In this document: positions 1 to 6,649 of the stretch, piece by piece
Numbering within the stretch: the stretch's first letter is position 1
Layout: each line of letters starts with the position of its first letter
Assembly (NCBI GenBank): GCA_910586715.1
Contig: CAJUJG010000065.1
Coordinates: 3,563 to 13,858, forward strand
Length of the DNA: 10,296 nucleotides
From: an uncultured Lachnospiraceae bacterium
Lineage (GTDB): Bacteria; Bacillota; Clostridia; Lachnospirales; Lachnospiraceae
Direction: 5' to 3'
Translations under genes and position numbers: made by a program
The notes under the pieces: generated by a model
The model's database searches: none
Told to the model about the DNA's origin: nothing
Seen by the model: only the letters and a program-made list of their open reading frames with translations

Positions 1-38
1 AATACCTTTCCACTTTTATCTTTCCTTCTATCTGCCAT
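1..38 (-). CDS. int: Tyrosine recombinase/integrase, N-terminal fragment
   Basis: Only the first 12 codons are present (MADRRKDKSGKV); the gene continues past the left edge. The ATG at 38-36 has a strong Shine-Dalgarno, AAAGGAG at 53-47, 8 nt upstream. The opening (Met, short acidic/polar residues, RR-D-K-G-K/R-V) resembles the start of Tn916-family integrases, which begin with a similar K/R-R-D-x-K-G-R stretch. It follows an excisionase-like gene on the same strand, the usual xis-int order. No catalytic domain is visible, so the call rests on the short N-terminus and the neighbour. If correct, the enzyme would integrate and, with Xis, excise this element. Confidence 0.68.
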   Translation of the reverse strand, partial: MADRRKDKSGKV

Positions 39-59
39 ATGTATCGCTCCTTTCAAATC

Positions 60-103
60 AAAAGAGCCTTAATATGATTATCAATTGTATCATATCAAGC
101 CCC
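60..103 (-). terminator. Terminator- or attenuator-like hairpin between xis and int
   Basis: On the minus strand 103-89 pairs with 78-64 over 15 positions, with one G/G mismatch and two G·U pairs. The 10-nt loop is at 88-79, and a run of four U (63-60) follows. It lies between the excisionase stop and the integrase ribosome-binding site. It would reduce read-through from xis into int, so it could set the Xis:Int ratio. The U-run is short, so partial termination is more likely than complete. An Int/Xis DNA-binding inverted repeat is an alternative reading. Confidence 0.5.
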
Positions 104-118
104 TGTATGTCATTCGTT

Positions 119-325
119 TTATATTGAAAACTGTTTTTCTACATATTCATCAAATTTTCTGCGCTTAATTAATCTCTTATTGCCAACCCATAGTACAAAC
201 GGGCAGTTATCCCCGCTTGACATCTCCCGAATCTTGTTTATCCCTATACCTGTGTATGCTGCGGCTTCTTCTACTGTCAAATTTGATTTCTCCCAAATCG
301 GAACCTCTTTTACCATGTTGCCCAA
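119..325 (-). CDS. xis: Excisionase-like DNA-binding protein (Tn916 Xis type)
   Basis: A 68-aa basic protein. Residues 8-30 (VPIWEKSNLTVEEAAAYTG) followed by IGINKIREM form the winged-helix/MerR-like 'excisionase family' reading head. Then comes the characteristic FVLWVGNKRLIKRRKFDEYVEK tail, seen in Tn916-type Xis proteins as 'FVLW.G...LIKR..FE.YL'. The family bends attachment-site DNA and directs integrase toward excision. The TTG start at 325-323 is preferred: GGAGGA at 339-334 lies 8 nt upstream, whereas the in-frame ATG (316-314) would be 17 nt away. The integrase fragment follows on the same strand after about 80 nt. An upstream terminator (367-398) separates it from the preceding gene, but I see no convincing promoter of its own. 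Confidence 0.85.
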   Translation of the reverse strand: MGNMVKEVPIWEKSNLTVEEAAAYTGIGINKIREMSSGDNCPFVLWVGNKRLIKRRKFDEYVEKQFSI

Positions 326-588
326 TAAAATCGTCCTCCAATTTATATAAAATTCTCAATATCAACTAATAAAAGACACCAGTGAGTATGCCAGTGCCTT
401 CAAACAAAAATTCTGTATTCACTTTTCAATCAATAATAAAATAATATTCTGAAATAATAAAATCAAATAATCAATACCAAACACAATAACGGGACAGGGA
501 CAGCAATTAACCGCCCTGCCCACAAATAATAAATCAAACCATAAATCAACTGTTATATGGCTTATAATCTGCAAGTATCCATATCAAA
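326..588. other. A+T-rich non-coding gap with two hairpins
   Basis: No credible gene is visible in this stretch. It holds the terminator at 367-398 and a second, G+C-rich minus-strand hairpin at 521-491. In that hairpin GGG-CAGGG-CGG pairs with CTG-CCCTG-CCC, with two single-U bulges and a loop of about 7 nt. No U-run follows it, so it is not a canonical intrinsic terminator; it may be a stabilising 3' structure or a protein-binding site. The rest is low-complexity A/T sequence. A 34-codon hydrophobic GTG frame on the minus strand covers the hairpin but has no ribosome-binding site. Confidence 0.5.
367..398 (-). terminator. Rho-independent terminator downstream of the 223-aa gene
   Basis: On the minus strand GGCACTGG (398-391) pairs with CTGGTGTC (382-375) over 8 positions, three of them G·U, around an 8-nt loop. 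TTTTATTA follows at once. It plausibly ends transcription from the tape-measure/223-aa side before the excisionase gene, insulating the integration module from late transcription. Confidence 0.6.
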
Positions 589-1260
589 TCAATTCCTGTT
601 TCCGCTCTCACCTTCCTTCATGTCCCTTAAGTCATTCCAGCATTTTGACGCAATTTTAATGGTATCTGTCAGACTGTTCGTATCCCTGTCGCACTGCTCT
701 ATCTCTTTGGCATATATTTCAACCAGTTCAAAATACTCCTTTTGTGCTTCTTCCATGCATTGTTTTGCACCTTCCATGATTATGTCTTTGGCATCATTTT
801 TATCGGATGTGATTAACTGTCTGACTGTTTCTATTGCATAGATTGTTGCTTTTATATATGGTGTGCAATAAAGCACAGTCATGTCATGCGTTCGATCACA
901 TATTGCCTTCGCCTGCTCTTTACTATATCCATTTTCTATCAACACATCAAATGTTTTCCGTCCATCACTGCATGTTTCATCGTTTATATCATACGAAAAT
1001 GGATTTTTACATATATCAGTAACATCCTTTAGCATGACCATTTCCCTTGACATGCTTGTCCTGCCTTTCCATGTATCAATATAAATGACCTGCTGTGGTT
1101 CTGAATCCGCATTTTCCTGATATGTACCAATCCAAGAAATTGTACCATTATAGGTATGTTCTCCCACATGACAGATTACTTTATCACCTTCATATAAATA
1201 ATGTGTTCCTATTTCATCTGTATACTTTAAATTTATTCCTGTTTCTATATTTAATGACAT
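589..1260 (-). CDS. Conserved-looking hypothetical protein, 223 aa
   Basis: I do not recognise a named family. The ATG at 1260-1258 has a good ribosome-binding site (GAGGAGA, about 6 nt upstream). Residues 20-80 look like a small beta domain (YLYEGDKVICHVGEHTYNGT, then a repeated strand pattern with VIYIDT). Residues 100-215 are helical and acidic, including a UBA-like stretch (FDVLIENGYSKEQAKAICDR) and a coiled-coil-prone C-terminus. There is no signal peptide or membrane segment, so it should be cytoplasmic. It lies about 70 nt after the tape-measure stop on the same strand and ahead of the integration genes. An accessory or regulatory role is possible, but the sequence does not show one. 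Confidence 0.8.
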   Translation of the reverse strand: MSLNIETGINLKYTDEIGTHYLYEGDKVICHVGEHTYNGTISWIGTYQENADSEPQQVIYIDTWKGRTSMSREMVMLKDVTDICKNPFSYDINDETCSDGRKTFDVLIENGYSKEQAKAICDRTHDMTVLYCTPYIKATIYAIETVRQLITSDKNDAKDIIMEGAKQCMEEAQKEYFELVEIYAKEIEQCDRDTNSLTDTIKIASKCWNDLRDMKEGESGNRN

Positions 1261-1294
1261 TATTCTTCTCCTCTATTTTGTTCTTTTTTTATTT

Positions 1295-1320
1295 ACCGCA
1301 CCCATGTTTAAGGGTGCGGT
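1295..1320 (-). other. Perfect 9-bp G+C-rich intercistronic hairpin
   Basis: ACCGCACCC (1295-1303) and GGGTGCGGT (1312-1320) form a perfect 9-bp stem with an 8-nt loop. On the minus strand it starts 12 nt after the tape-measure stop and is followed by A-rich sequence leading to the ribosome-binding site of the 223-aa gene. No U-run follows on either strand, so I do not call it a terminator. It could stabilise the 3' end of the tape-measure message, act as a processing site or be a protein-binding palindrome. Confidence 0.6.
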
Positions 1321-1332
1321 GTAATACAAATC

Positions 1333-4300
1333 TTAACTGATGGTTGGTAATGTCGGTCTACGAACGAAGTTCACACCATTATGTTTTAAATCTTTAGCAA
1401 GCTGATTTACAACACCCTTGTAAATGTCTTTTGAATTCTCCTGGAATTCCCTACTAAAACTCTTATCAACACTGCCTTCTACGTTAATCATGTTGTCATA
1501 GTGTATTGTTATGTTTGGCTGCATTTCCCTGTTGATAATGCTTTGGGGAACATATGGTTTTGTATTGACCATTGTTTCATACTGTCTTGCCGTGACGTCT
1601 ATTGGATTAAATTTAAAATTCTCCCATAACTTATCGGGACTTACCGGCACAATGCCATATTTCTCAAGCAGTTCAGCAGTTTTTGACGTGTTGTCGTTTA
1701 TCTGCCCTAATATTTCCGTATTTTGTGAATCGGATACATCAATTACGCCGTTAAGTTTTTCCTGTAGATATTCTGATAGGTTTTCAGTAATGTCCGCAGT
1801 CCTGCCAACAGCATCCGTGGTCATGTTTATGGCATCGGCAACTTTACTGTCGCCTGCCACAGAAGTATTTACAGCGAGCACTTTCCCATCCGTAACACCT
1901 GTTCCATTTGGTGTCAAATCTAGTCCGTCAATGGATGTGCCCATTCCGCTATAGAATGCAATGAGCTTGTCAAGCGTGTCATTCACACTGTCCGTTGATG
2001 TCCTGTAAATATCAGTCGCATCATTTATTGCCTTCTGGTATTCCTCCATGATTTCCGCTACGGTCTGTGTTGAACTGTTGAGAGTATCCTCAAGTGACGC
2101 AACAAACTCGTCAAGCGCATCAATCTGTAAGTTATAGGTATGTTCGTCCTTTGTTTCCTGTAAAGCATCTTCCTTTTCTGCAAGGTCAGCTTTCAATTGT
2201 GCGAGTTTTGCCTTTGTTGCTGCATCGGTTGCATCGGATAATCCTTCAAGTGCTGCAATCTGTGCCTTTATATTGTCAATTTCCTTTTGGCTGTTTTTCA
2301 GGCTCTTATCGTAATCGTAGTATTCCTTCTTTTTCTGTAAAGCCTGTTTCCTCGCATCAATTATCTTCTTGAGGCTGTCGATTTCTTCCTGCGCACCACG
2401 TTTCATAAGTTCTACAATGCTGTTTTCAAGTGATGCAGTCTCGCCTAAAGTATTATAATAATTCTGTGTTGCATTGTTCAGGTCATCCATGTATGTCTTG
2501 TCAGATGCATAAGTGTCCTTATTATTCTGTATCTCATTAATTAGGTTGAGATACTCATTAGCTTTCTTCTGTGAATCCTCAAGCTGCGATACGAGTAATG
2601 CAGCCTTCGCACGTCCATATTCGGAAAGTTCCCCGTTGTTATAAAGCCAGTCGTCGTTAATCAGGTCAGCAATGGAAGAGAGTATCCCTTTCGCGGTGTC
2701 AAGTTCATTTATTGCATCAGTAATGTTGTCAAACCTTATCTGCCTTAAAGCGTCGTTTACTTCCTGAATTTCCGTCGCCGTACCGATAAGCTCCTGTTTT
2801 GCGGACGCGAATTCCTTTTCCCATTCCTCCACCCAGTTGTCGGCAAACTCGCCCCAGTTGTCAGCGTCAACGGCACGTTCGTTGAGTAAATCAAGTACCG
2901 ACTGTAATTTGTCAGCCATGGCAGTGTCGCCGCTTGCTCTGTAGCTTTCCAGCGCCTTGTTGAACAAATCCATTGATGCCTCAAAATCATTCGTGTCCAT
3001 CGCATCAAGGAGCTGGCTGTACTCGTTCATTTCCGAAAGGGTGGTGCTATATTTATCCTGTAATGTTTCAAGGTATTTTTCATAAACTTCAGCTTTATCT
3101 GCAAGCGCGTCCTCGTCCAAATCCGTGAGCAGTTTTGTAAGTTTATCACCGCTGAATGTATCATACAGTGACACAAGTTCCTTATAATAAGAAATGTATG
3201 CGTCAAGATAATCAAGCTGTGCCTGCAATGACGTGATGTTGTATTCCGCTATCTGCTTTGCAAGCGAGTAGAGGTTTGCATAGTAATCGTTGATTTCGGA
3301 TTCTGCTTCTGAAACATTTTCAGTATATGTCTTCTGAAGCTGTTCAAGATCATCCTCCATCAGACTCAACAGGTCGTTTATCTGTGTCTGCTTTTCATTG
3401 TTCCATGCCTCAAGCTGTGATTTATAAGTGTCGTATTTTCTTGCTTCACTATCTGACAGTTTCTTGCCGTTATCAAGTTTTTGCTGAAGTTTATACCATG
3501 CTTCCCACGTCTTTACATAATCGGTGATGTTGTTTCCCGTCGCCCCCGCTTGTAAAGCTTCAAGTTCTGCATTGTATTTGTCAAGCGTTGCCTGTTCTGA
3601 TTTTGAAAGTCCTTTCGTATCCTTCTTCTGTTCAAGTTTTTGTGCCTTTGCGAGTATATTTTGGTACTGCCTTGTGTTTTCTGCTTCACCTTTGATGCTG
3701 TCTATCTGATTTTGATAACTGTCGTAAATACCCTCTGCTGATTCTTCATATGTCTTTTCAATCTGTTCTAATTTATCGCTTGGATTGAGGGTTTCTTCAA
3801 GACTATCATTGAGCTTTGATATTGTATCAGCTTTTTCATCAGCATAACTTTCGAGCTGTTTTGTATAGTTATTATACTGTTTCCACTGGCTTTCTGATAA
3901 ATTTTTACCACTGTCAAGCTTATCCTGTAGCTTCTTCCATGCAAGATATATCTTATTGTATTCCGCAATGTTGGAAGCAGTGGCATTCTCGTCAAGTGCC
4001 TGTTTCTGGTCGTAATAATCCTCAAGCTGTGTCCTTAATTTGTCGTAAGTCTTTTTCTGTCCGCCTGTCAGGTTCTCATATCCCTTTTCGTCAAGCGCGG
4101 CAATCTTATCCTTCGTGGTTTCAATTGCTTTTAACAGGTTCTTATAGGTTGCAGTATTTTCAAGATCTGACTGTATGCCGTTGATTTCGTCCTTTAATCT
4201 GTCTGACTCCGACTGGTTAGGAGCAGTCCCGTTAGCTTCTGCTAATTCGCCGTAAAGCTTATCAAGTGCCGTCTGTCCCTGTGTCTTCAAACCTTCAAGC

Positions 4301-6135
4301 TGTGCCTTATACGAATCAAACCGCTTTTGTTCAGATTTGGACAACTGCTTTCCGCTGTCAATCTTATTCTGTAATTTCTGTAATGCTGTATAGGTCTTTT
4401 CATAGTTGGCAATGGTGTCAGACGTTGCATTTTCGTCAAGAGCCTTCTGCAAATTGTAATAATCCTGTAATTTCTTCTGTAATTTCTCATACGATTTTGC
4501 TTTTGTCTTATCCCAGCCTTTATTCTGATACTTGTCAATCTGTGCCTGTGTCTTCGCAATGTTATTTAGAACCTTTGTATATGTGCCTGATTCCTTTACA
4601 TCAAGGTTATCAATTTCAGATTTTATCGAATCTGCAAGCTCCTGTCTGTCACGGTTTACTGCATCAGAAACCTTCTTTGAGTCCCCAAGAGAACCCTCTG
4701 TAATGGTAACGCCTGCAACGTTCTTTGTGGTCGCGGTTTCAAGCTGGTCTGATATGATTGCGAACTGTTCAATAAGCTCCGTGAGTGAACTGCGTTTCCC
4801 CATTTCATCATTAAGGGAGATTATTGACTCTATTTTAGAAGTAATGGAAGAGAGGTAGCTGTCCATGCTGCTGTAATAGTCAAGTACGTTATCAAGTTTC
4901 TGCTTAATCAGGTCACGTTGCTTGTCGTATAAATCCTCAATCGTGTCAAGACATTCCTGCGCTTTATCAAACCATTCCTGATATTCGTCTATTTTATCAG
5001 CAAGTTTTTCATCGGTGATATCCTCAATGGAGAGAGTACCATTCTGTATCTTACGGACATAATTCAGTCCAAGCCCCACAGAGTTAGCCTTTTTCATGTA
5101 AGCCTGGTAAGCGCGTTCATTGGTGTTGATTTCCCTGTCGGTTGATTTGACAGCGCGGTTTATCATGCTGTTTTTCTTCTGCCAGTTGTAGAATTTATCT
5201 ACCTTATCAACTAACTTAGATGTCTTGTCAGAAATCTTTTCAAGAAGCGTACCAATCCAGTCGAATGTTTTGAGGAATTCTTTTTCTTCCTTGTCGCTGT
5301 TATTGTCTCCTGTCAGTGAAGGAAGTGAAAAATCAGCCATATCGATGACTTTCTTTTGGTTTTGGTACACCTGCATCATCATGTCGGCTGCCTGTCCCTG
5401 TTTTTCACCACGGTTATGTGCTTCCGCAACTGCAACCTGTAGCATAGCCTCGACTGCGCCTAAGCTTGTATCCCTTAATTCGGCATATTTTCCCGTAAGA
5501 AGTTCAACTGCCTGCGCCTCATTTTCAAGACCGTTGATTGTGTTGAGTGCCTGATAAGCAAGGTCAACCTTCATTTCTTCCAGTTTTGCTTTTGCAAGTT
5601 TTGCATATGACTCCTCATTAAGCTGTAACTGCCCGTTCTCGTCAAGCAGCATTGCAAGGTACTGCGGTTCAAGGTCGATAAGCTTCTGCACGGTGTCAAT
5701 GGAAAGGGACTGGTTTTCGGAATATTCCTTTACAGCATCCTTAACGGTCGCACATGCCGACTGCAAATCATCAATCTGTGTGTTAAGTTCACCGAACACG
5801 TCTTCCCACAGTTTCTTCTGTCCTTCCTGTATCTCGCGTGTAATTTCGTCGTATTCGTCCGCAAATTTGCCGTATGATGCGCCTGCTGTGTTGTAGTATT
5901 GTTCTGCAAGCTCTTTAAGTCGTTCATAATACTGCCACTGTACAAGAACGTTGTCTGACACGTTTTTCTCAAGTTCGGATTTTTCGTATTCAAGCGTCTT
6001 TACCCACTCGTCATGAAGCGTGTTTTCTGCGTCGGCTATCTCCTCTGCATATTTTGATAAGTGGGCGGGGGTATTCTTGAGGTATTCATTCATTAAAGCT
6101 TCACTTTGGTAGTAGAAGTCTTTTTGGGTAATAAT
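1333..6135 (-). CDS. Phage tail tape-measure protein, exon 2 (C-terminal 1600 aa)
   Basis: This is the C-terminal part of a very long tape-measure protein, which sets tail length and is threaded through the tail tube. The coding frame picks up at ATT (6135) directly after the predicted terminal G of a group I intron. The nominal TTG start at 6138-6136 is intron sequence and has no ribosome-binding site. The sequence is almost entirely charged helix (Lys/Glu/Gln/Asp-rich, many heptads). Three copies of a ~110-residue unit recur about every 147 residues around aa 519-925 of the open frame. The last ~100 residues (ITIHYDNMINVEGSVDK and following) match the C-terminus typical of tape-measure proteins in phages of Clostridia-type hosts. 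The opening (IITQKDFYYQSEALMNEYL) continues a motif common in these proteins that exon 1 begins. It stops with TAA just before a hairpin. Confidence 0.88.
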   Translation of the reverse strand: MITQKDFYYQSEALMNEYLKNTPAHLSKYAEEIADAENTLHDEWVKTLEYEKSELEKNVSDNVLVQWQYYERLKELAEQYYNTAGASYGKFADEYDEITREIQEGQKKLWEDVFGELNTQIDDLQSACATVKDAVKEYSENQSLSIDTVQKLIDLEPQYLAMLLDENGQLQLNEESYAKLAKAKLEEMKVDLAYQALNTINGLENEAQAVELLTGKYAELRDTSLGAVEAMLQVAVAEAHNRGEKQGQAADMMMQVYQNQKKVIDMADFSLPSLTGDNNSDKEEKEFLKTFDWIGTLLEKISDKTSKLVDKVDKFYNWQKKNSMINRAVKSTDREINTNERAYQAYMKKANSVGLGLNYVRKIQNGTLSIEDITDEKLADKIDEYQEWFDKAQECLDTIEDLYDKQRDLIKQKLDNVLDYYSSMDSYLSSITSKIESIISLNDEMGKRSSLTELIEQFAIISDQLETATTKNVAGVTITEGSLGDSKKVSDAVNRDRQELADSIKSEIDNLDVKESGTYTKVLNNIAKTQAQIDKYQNKGWDKTKAKSYEKLQKKLQDYYNLQKALDENATSDTIANYEKTYTALQKLQNKIDSGKQLSKSEQKRFDSYKAQLEGLKTQGQTALDKLYGELAEANGTAPNQSESDRLKDEINGIQSDLENTATYKNLLKAIETTKDKIAALDEKGYENLTGGQKKTYDKLRTQLEDYYDQKQALDENATASNIAEYNKIYLAWKKLQDKLDSGKNLSESQWKQYNNYTKQLESYADEKADTISKLNDSLEETLNPSDKLEQIEKTYEESAEGIYDSYQNQIDSIKGEAENTRQYQNILAKAQKLEQKKDTKGLSKSEQATLDKYNAELEALQAGATGNNITDYVKTWEAWYKLQQKLDNGKKLSDSEARKYDTYKSQLEAWNNEKQTQINDLLSLMEDDLEQLQKTYTENVSEAESEINDYYANLYSLAKQIAEYNITSLQAQLDYLDAYISYYKELVSLYDTFSGDKLTKLLTDLDEDALADKAEVYEKYLETLQDKYSTTLSEMNEYSQLLDAMDTNDFEASMDLFNKALESYRASGDTAMADKLQSVLDLLNERAVDADNWGEFADNWVEEWEKEFASAKQELIGTATEIQEVNDALRQIRFDNITDAINELDTAKGILSSIADLINDDWLYNNGELSEYGRAKAALLVSQLEDSQKKANEYLNLINEIQNNKDTYASDKTYMDDLNNATQNYYNTLGETASLENSIVELMKRGAQEEIDSLKKIIDARKQALQKKKEYYDYDKSLKNSQKEIDNIKAQIAALEGLSDATDAATKAKLAQLKADLAEKEDALQETKDEHTYNLQIDALDEFVASLEDTLNSSTQTVAEIMEEYQKAINDATDIYRTSTDSVNDTLDKLIAFYSGMGTSIDGLDLTPNGTGVTDGKVLAVNTSVAGDSKVADAINMTTDAVGRTADITENLSEYLQEKLNGVIDVSDSQNTEILGQINDNTSKTAELLEKYGIVPVSPDKLWENFKFNPIDVTARQYETMVNTKPYVPQSIINREMQPNITIHYDNMINVEGSVDKSFSREFQENSKDIYKGVVNQLAKDLKHNGVNFVRRPTLPTIS
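3364..4584 (-). repeat. Three degenerate ~110-aa repeats inside the tape-measure protein
   Basis: Approximate copies lie at 4584-4258, 4149-3814 and 3672-3364, spaced about 147 codons apart. Each has the pattern: helical lead-in; ALDENAT (ALQAGAT in copy 3); I-x-x-Y-x-K-x-(Y/W)-x-A; KLQ-x-KLD-SGK-x-LS-x-S; then Y-x-x-QLE. Copies differ at many positions, so duplication is old or diverged under selection. Repeats of this kind are common in tape measures and allow tail length to change in steps. Confidence 0.8.
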
Positions 6136-6332
6136 CAATCTGTTACTTTCATCATTTCTGATTACTGACTATGTAATAACATAGCGGTATGTCATTTCTG
6201 GCATACTCTCGCATTTCATTTATTTGGGATTATTGTGCGAGTTCGGACTGGATCTTCATCCTCCCTGAACAGGGTAGGAGAGTAACGGAACCCTGTATGT
6301 TACCATACAAGATATTACAGTCTCTACGGATT
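6136..6332 (-). other. 3' half of the group I ribozyme core (P6 to the 3' splice site)
   Basis: In order on the minus strand: P6 3' strand UCC (6330-6328), P7 5' strand, a hairpin UGUAUG-GUAA-CAUACA (6309-6294) with a GNRA tetraloop at the P7.1/P7.2 position, P3 3' strand, P8 (CCCU-GUUC-AGGG core, 6274-6263), P7 3' strand, and P9 CUCGCA/UGCGAG (6241-6236/6213-6208). Then P9.1 (6206-6187, GAAA tetraloop, one C/A mismatch), P9.2 CUAUGU-UAUU-ACAUAG (6184-6169), a short AUCA-GAAA-UGAU hairpin (6162-6151), and the terminal G at 6136. GNRA loops in P9-type hairpins are typical long-range tertiary contacts in group I introns. Confidence 0.85.
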
Positions 6333-6358
6333 CTGATTTTAGATTGTTTTTTGATATG

Positions 6359-6385
6359 AAAAAAGAGCAGTTCAATTGACTGCCC
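6359..6385 (-). terminator. Rho-independent terminator of the intron cargo
   Basis: On the minus strand GGGCAGU (6385-6379) pairs with ACUGCUC (6371-6365), one G·U, around a 7-nt loop, followed by six U (6364-6359). It lies 47 nt after the 49-aa gene's stop and inside the intron, just upstream of the 3' ribozyme half. It should end cargo transcripts, but transcription of the whole tape-measure gene has to pass it. Confidence 0.72.
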
Positions 6386-6431
6386 ATAAAAGATAACTTT
6401 TTAGATGCATTTGTTTTTTAGAAAAATGGGA

Positions 6432-6581
6432 CTATTCTATAATAATAGGTTCCTTTTGGGGAGTAAAAGTTGCTACAAAATTTTCTGCCTCTTTTATTTT
6501 TTCTTTATCATCTGTGTCCTCTAATTCAATTTCTAGTTCTTTAAACATTGCTTCCATTCTTTCGTAAAATAATTCAGGCAT
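6432..6581 (-). CDS. Small acidic protein, 49 aa, intron-encoded
   Basis: The frame starts at ATG 6581 (MPELFYERMEAMFKELEIEL...) and stops at TAG 6434-6432. A strong TAGGAGG ribosome-binding site lies about 12 nt upstream, somewhat far but with no better start. Residues 1-35 look like an acidic amphipathic helix; the tail (FVATFTPQKEPIIIE) has no helix pattern. It has no cysteines, membrane segment or recognisable DNA-binding motif. It lies 68 nt after the 359-aa gene on the same strand and ahead of a terminator, so the two form a pair, possibly with an independent promoter between them. An antitoxin-, regulator- or partner-like role for the membrane protein would fit the size and charge, but I do not recognise the family. 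Confidence 0.68.
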   Translation of the reverse strand: MPELFYERMEAMFKELEIELEDTDDKEKIKEAENFVATFTPQKEPIIIE

Positions 6582-6609
6582 AATAATTTTGCGCCTCCTA
6601 CATTTTATT

Positions 6610-6649
6610 TGTACATATTAAGTATAACATATATTTGCAAAATTGTACA
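6610..6649 (-). promoter_or_regulatory. Candidate extended -10 promoter flanked by TGTACA palindromes
   Basis: On the minus strand TGTACA (6649-6644) at the -35 position, a 17-nt spacer and TGTTATACT (extended -10, 6629-6621) precede the 49-aa gene. A second TGTACA lies at 6615-6610, 34 bp from the first, about three helical turns on the same face. Two identical palindromes bracketing a promoter look like operators for a dimeric repressor. TGTACA is a poor -35, which an extended -10 can compensate for. A+T-rich sequence makes chance promoters common, so confidence is limited. Confidence 0.42.

Noticed and set aside
340..366. Promoter for the excisionase gene (TTGATA and TATAAA).
   Set aside because: The spacing between the two elements is only about 12 nt, and no better -35 is in place.
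491..521. Rho-independent terminator at the GC-rich hairpin.
   Set aside because: The stem is good, but the following minus-strand sequence (GTTATTGTG) has no U-run. The terminator at 367-398 downstream is a better candidate.
420..523. A 34-codon hydrophobic GTG frame on the minus strand, possibly a small membrane protein or holin.
   Set aside because: No ribosome-binding site, it overlaps a stable GC hairpin, and its hydrophobicity follows from T-rich low-complexity sequence.
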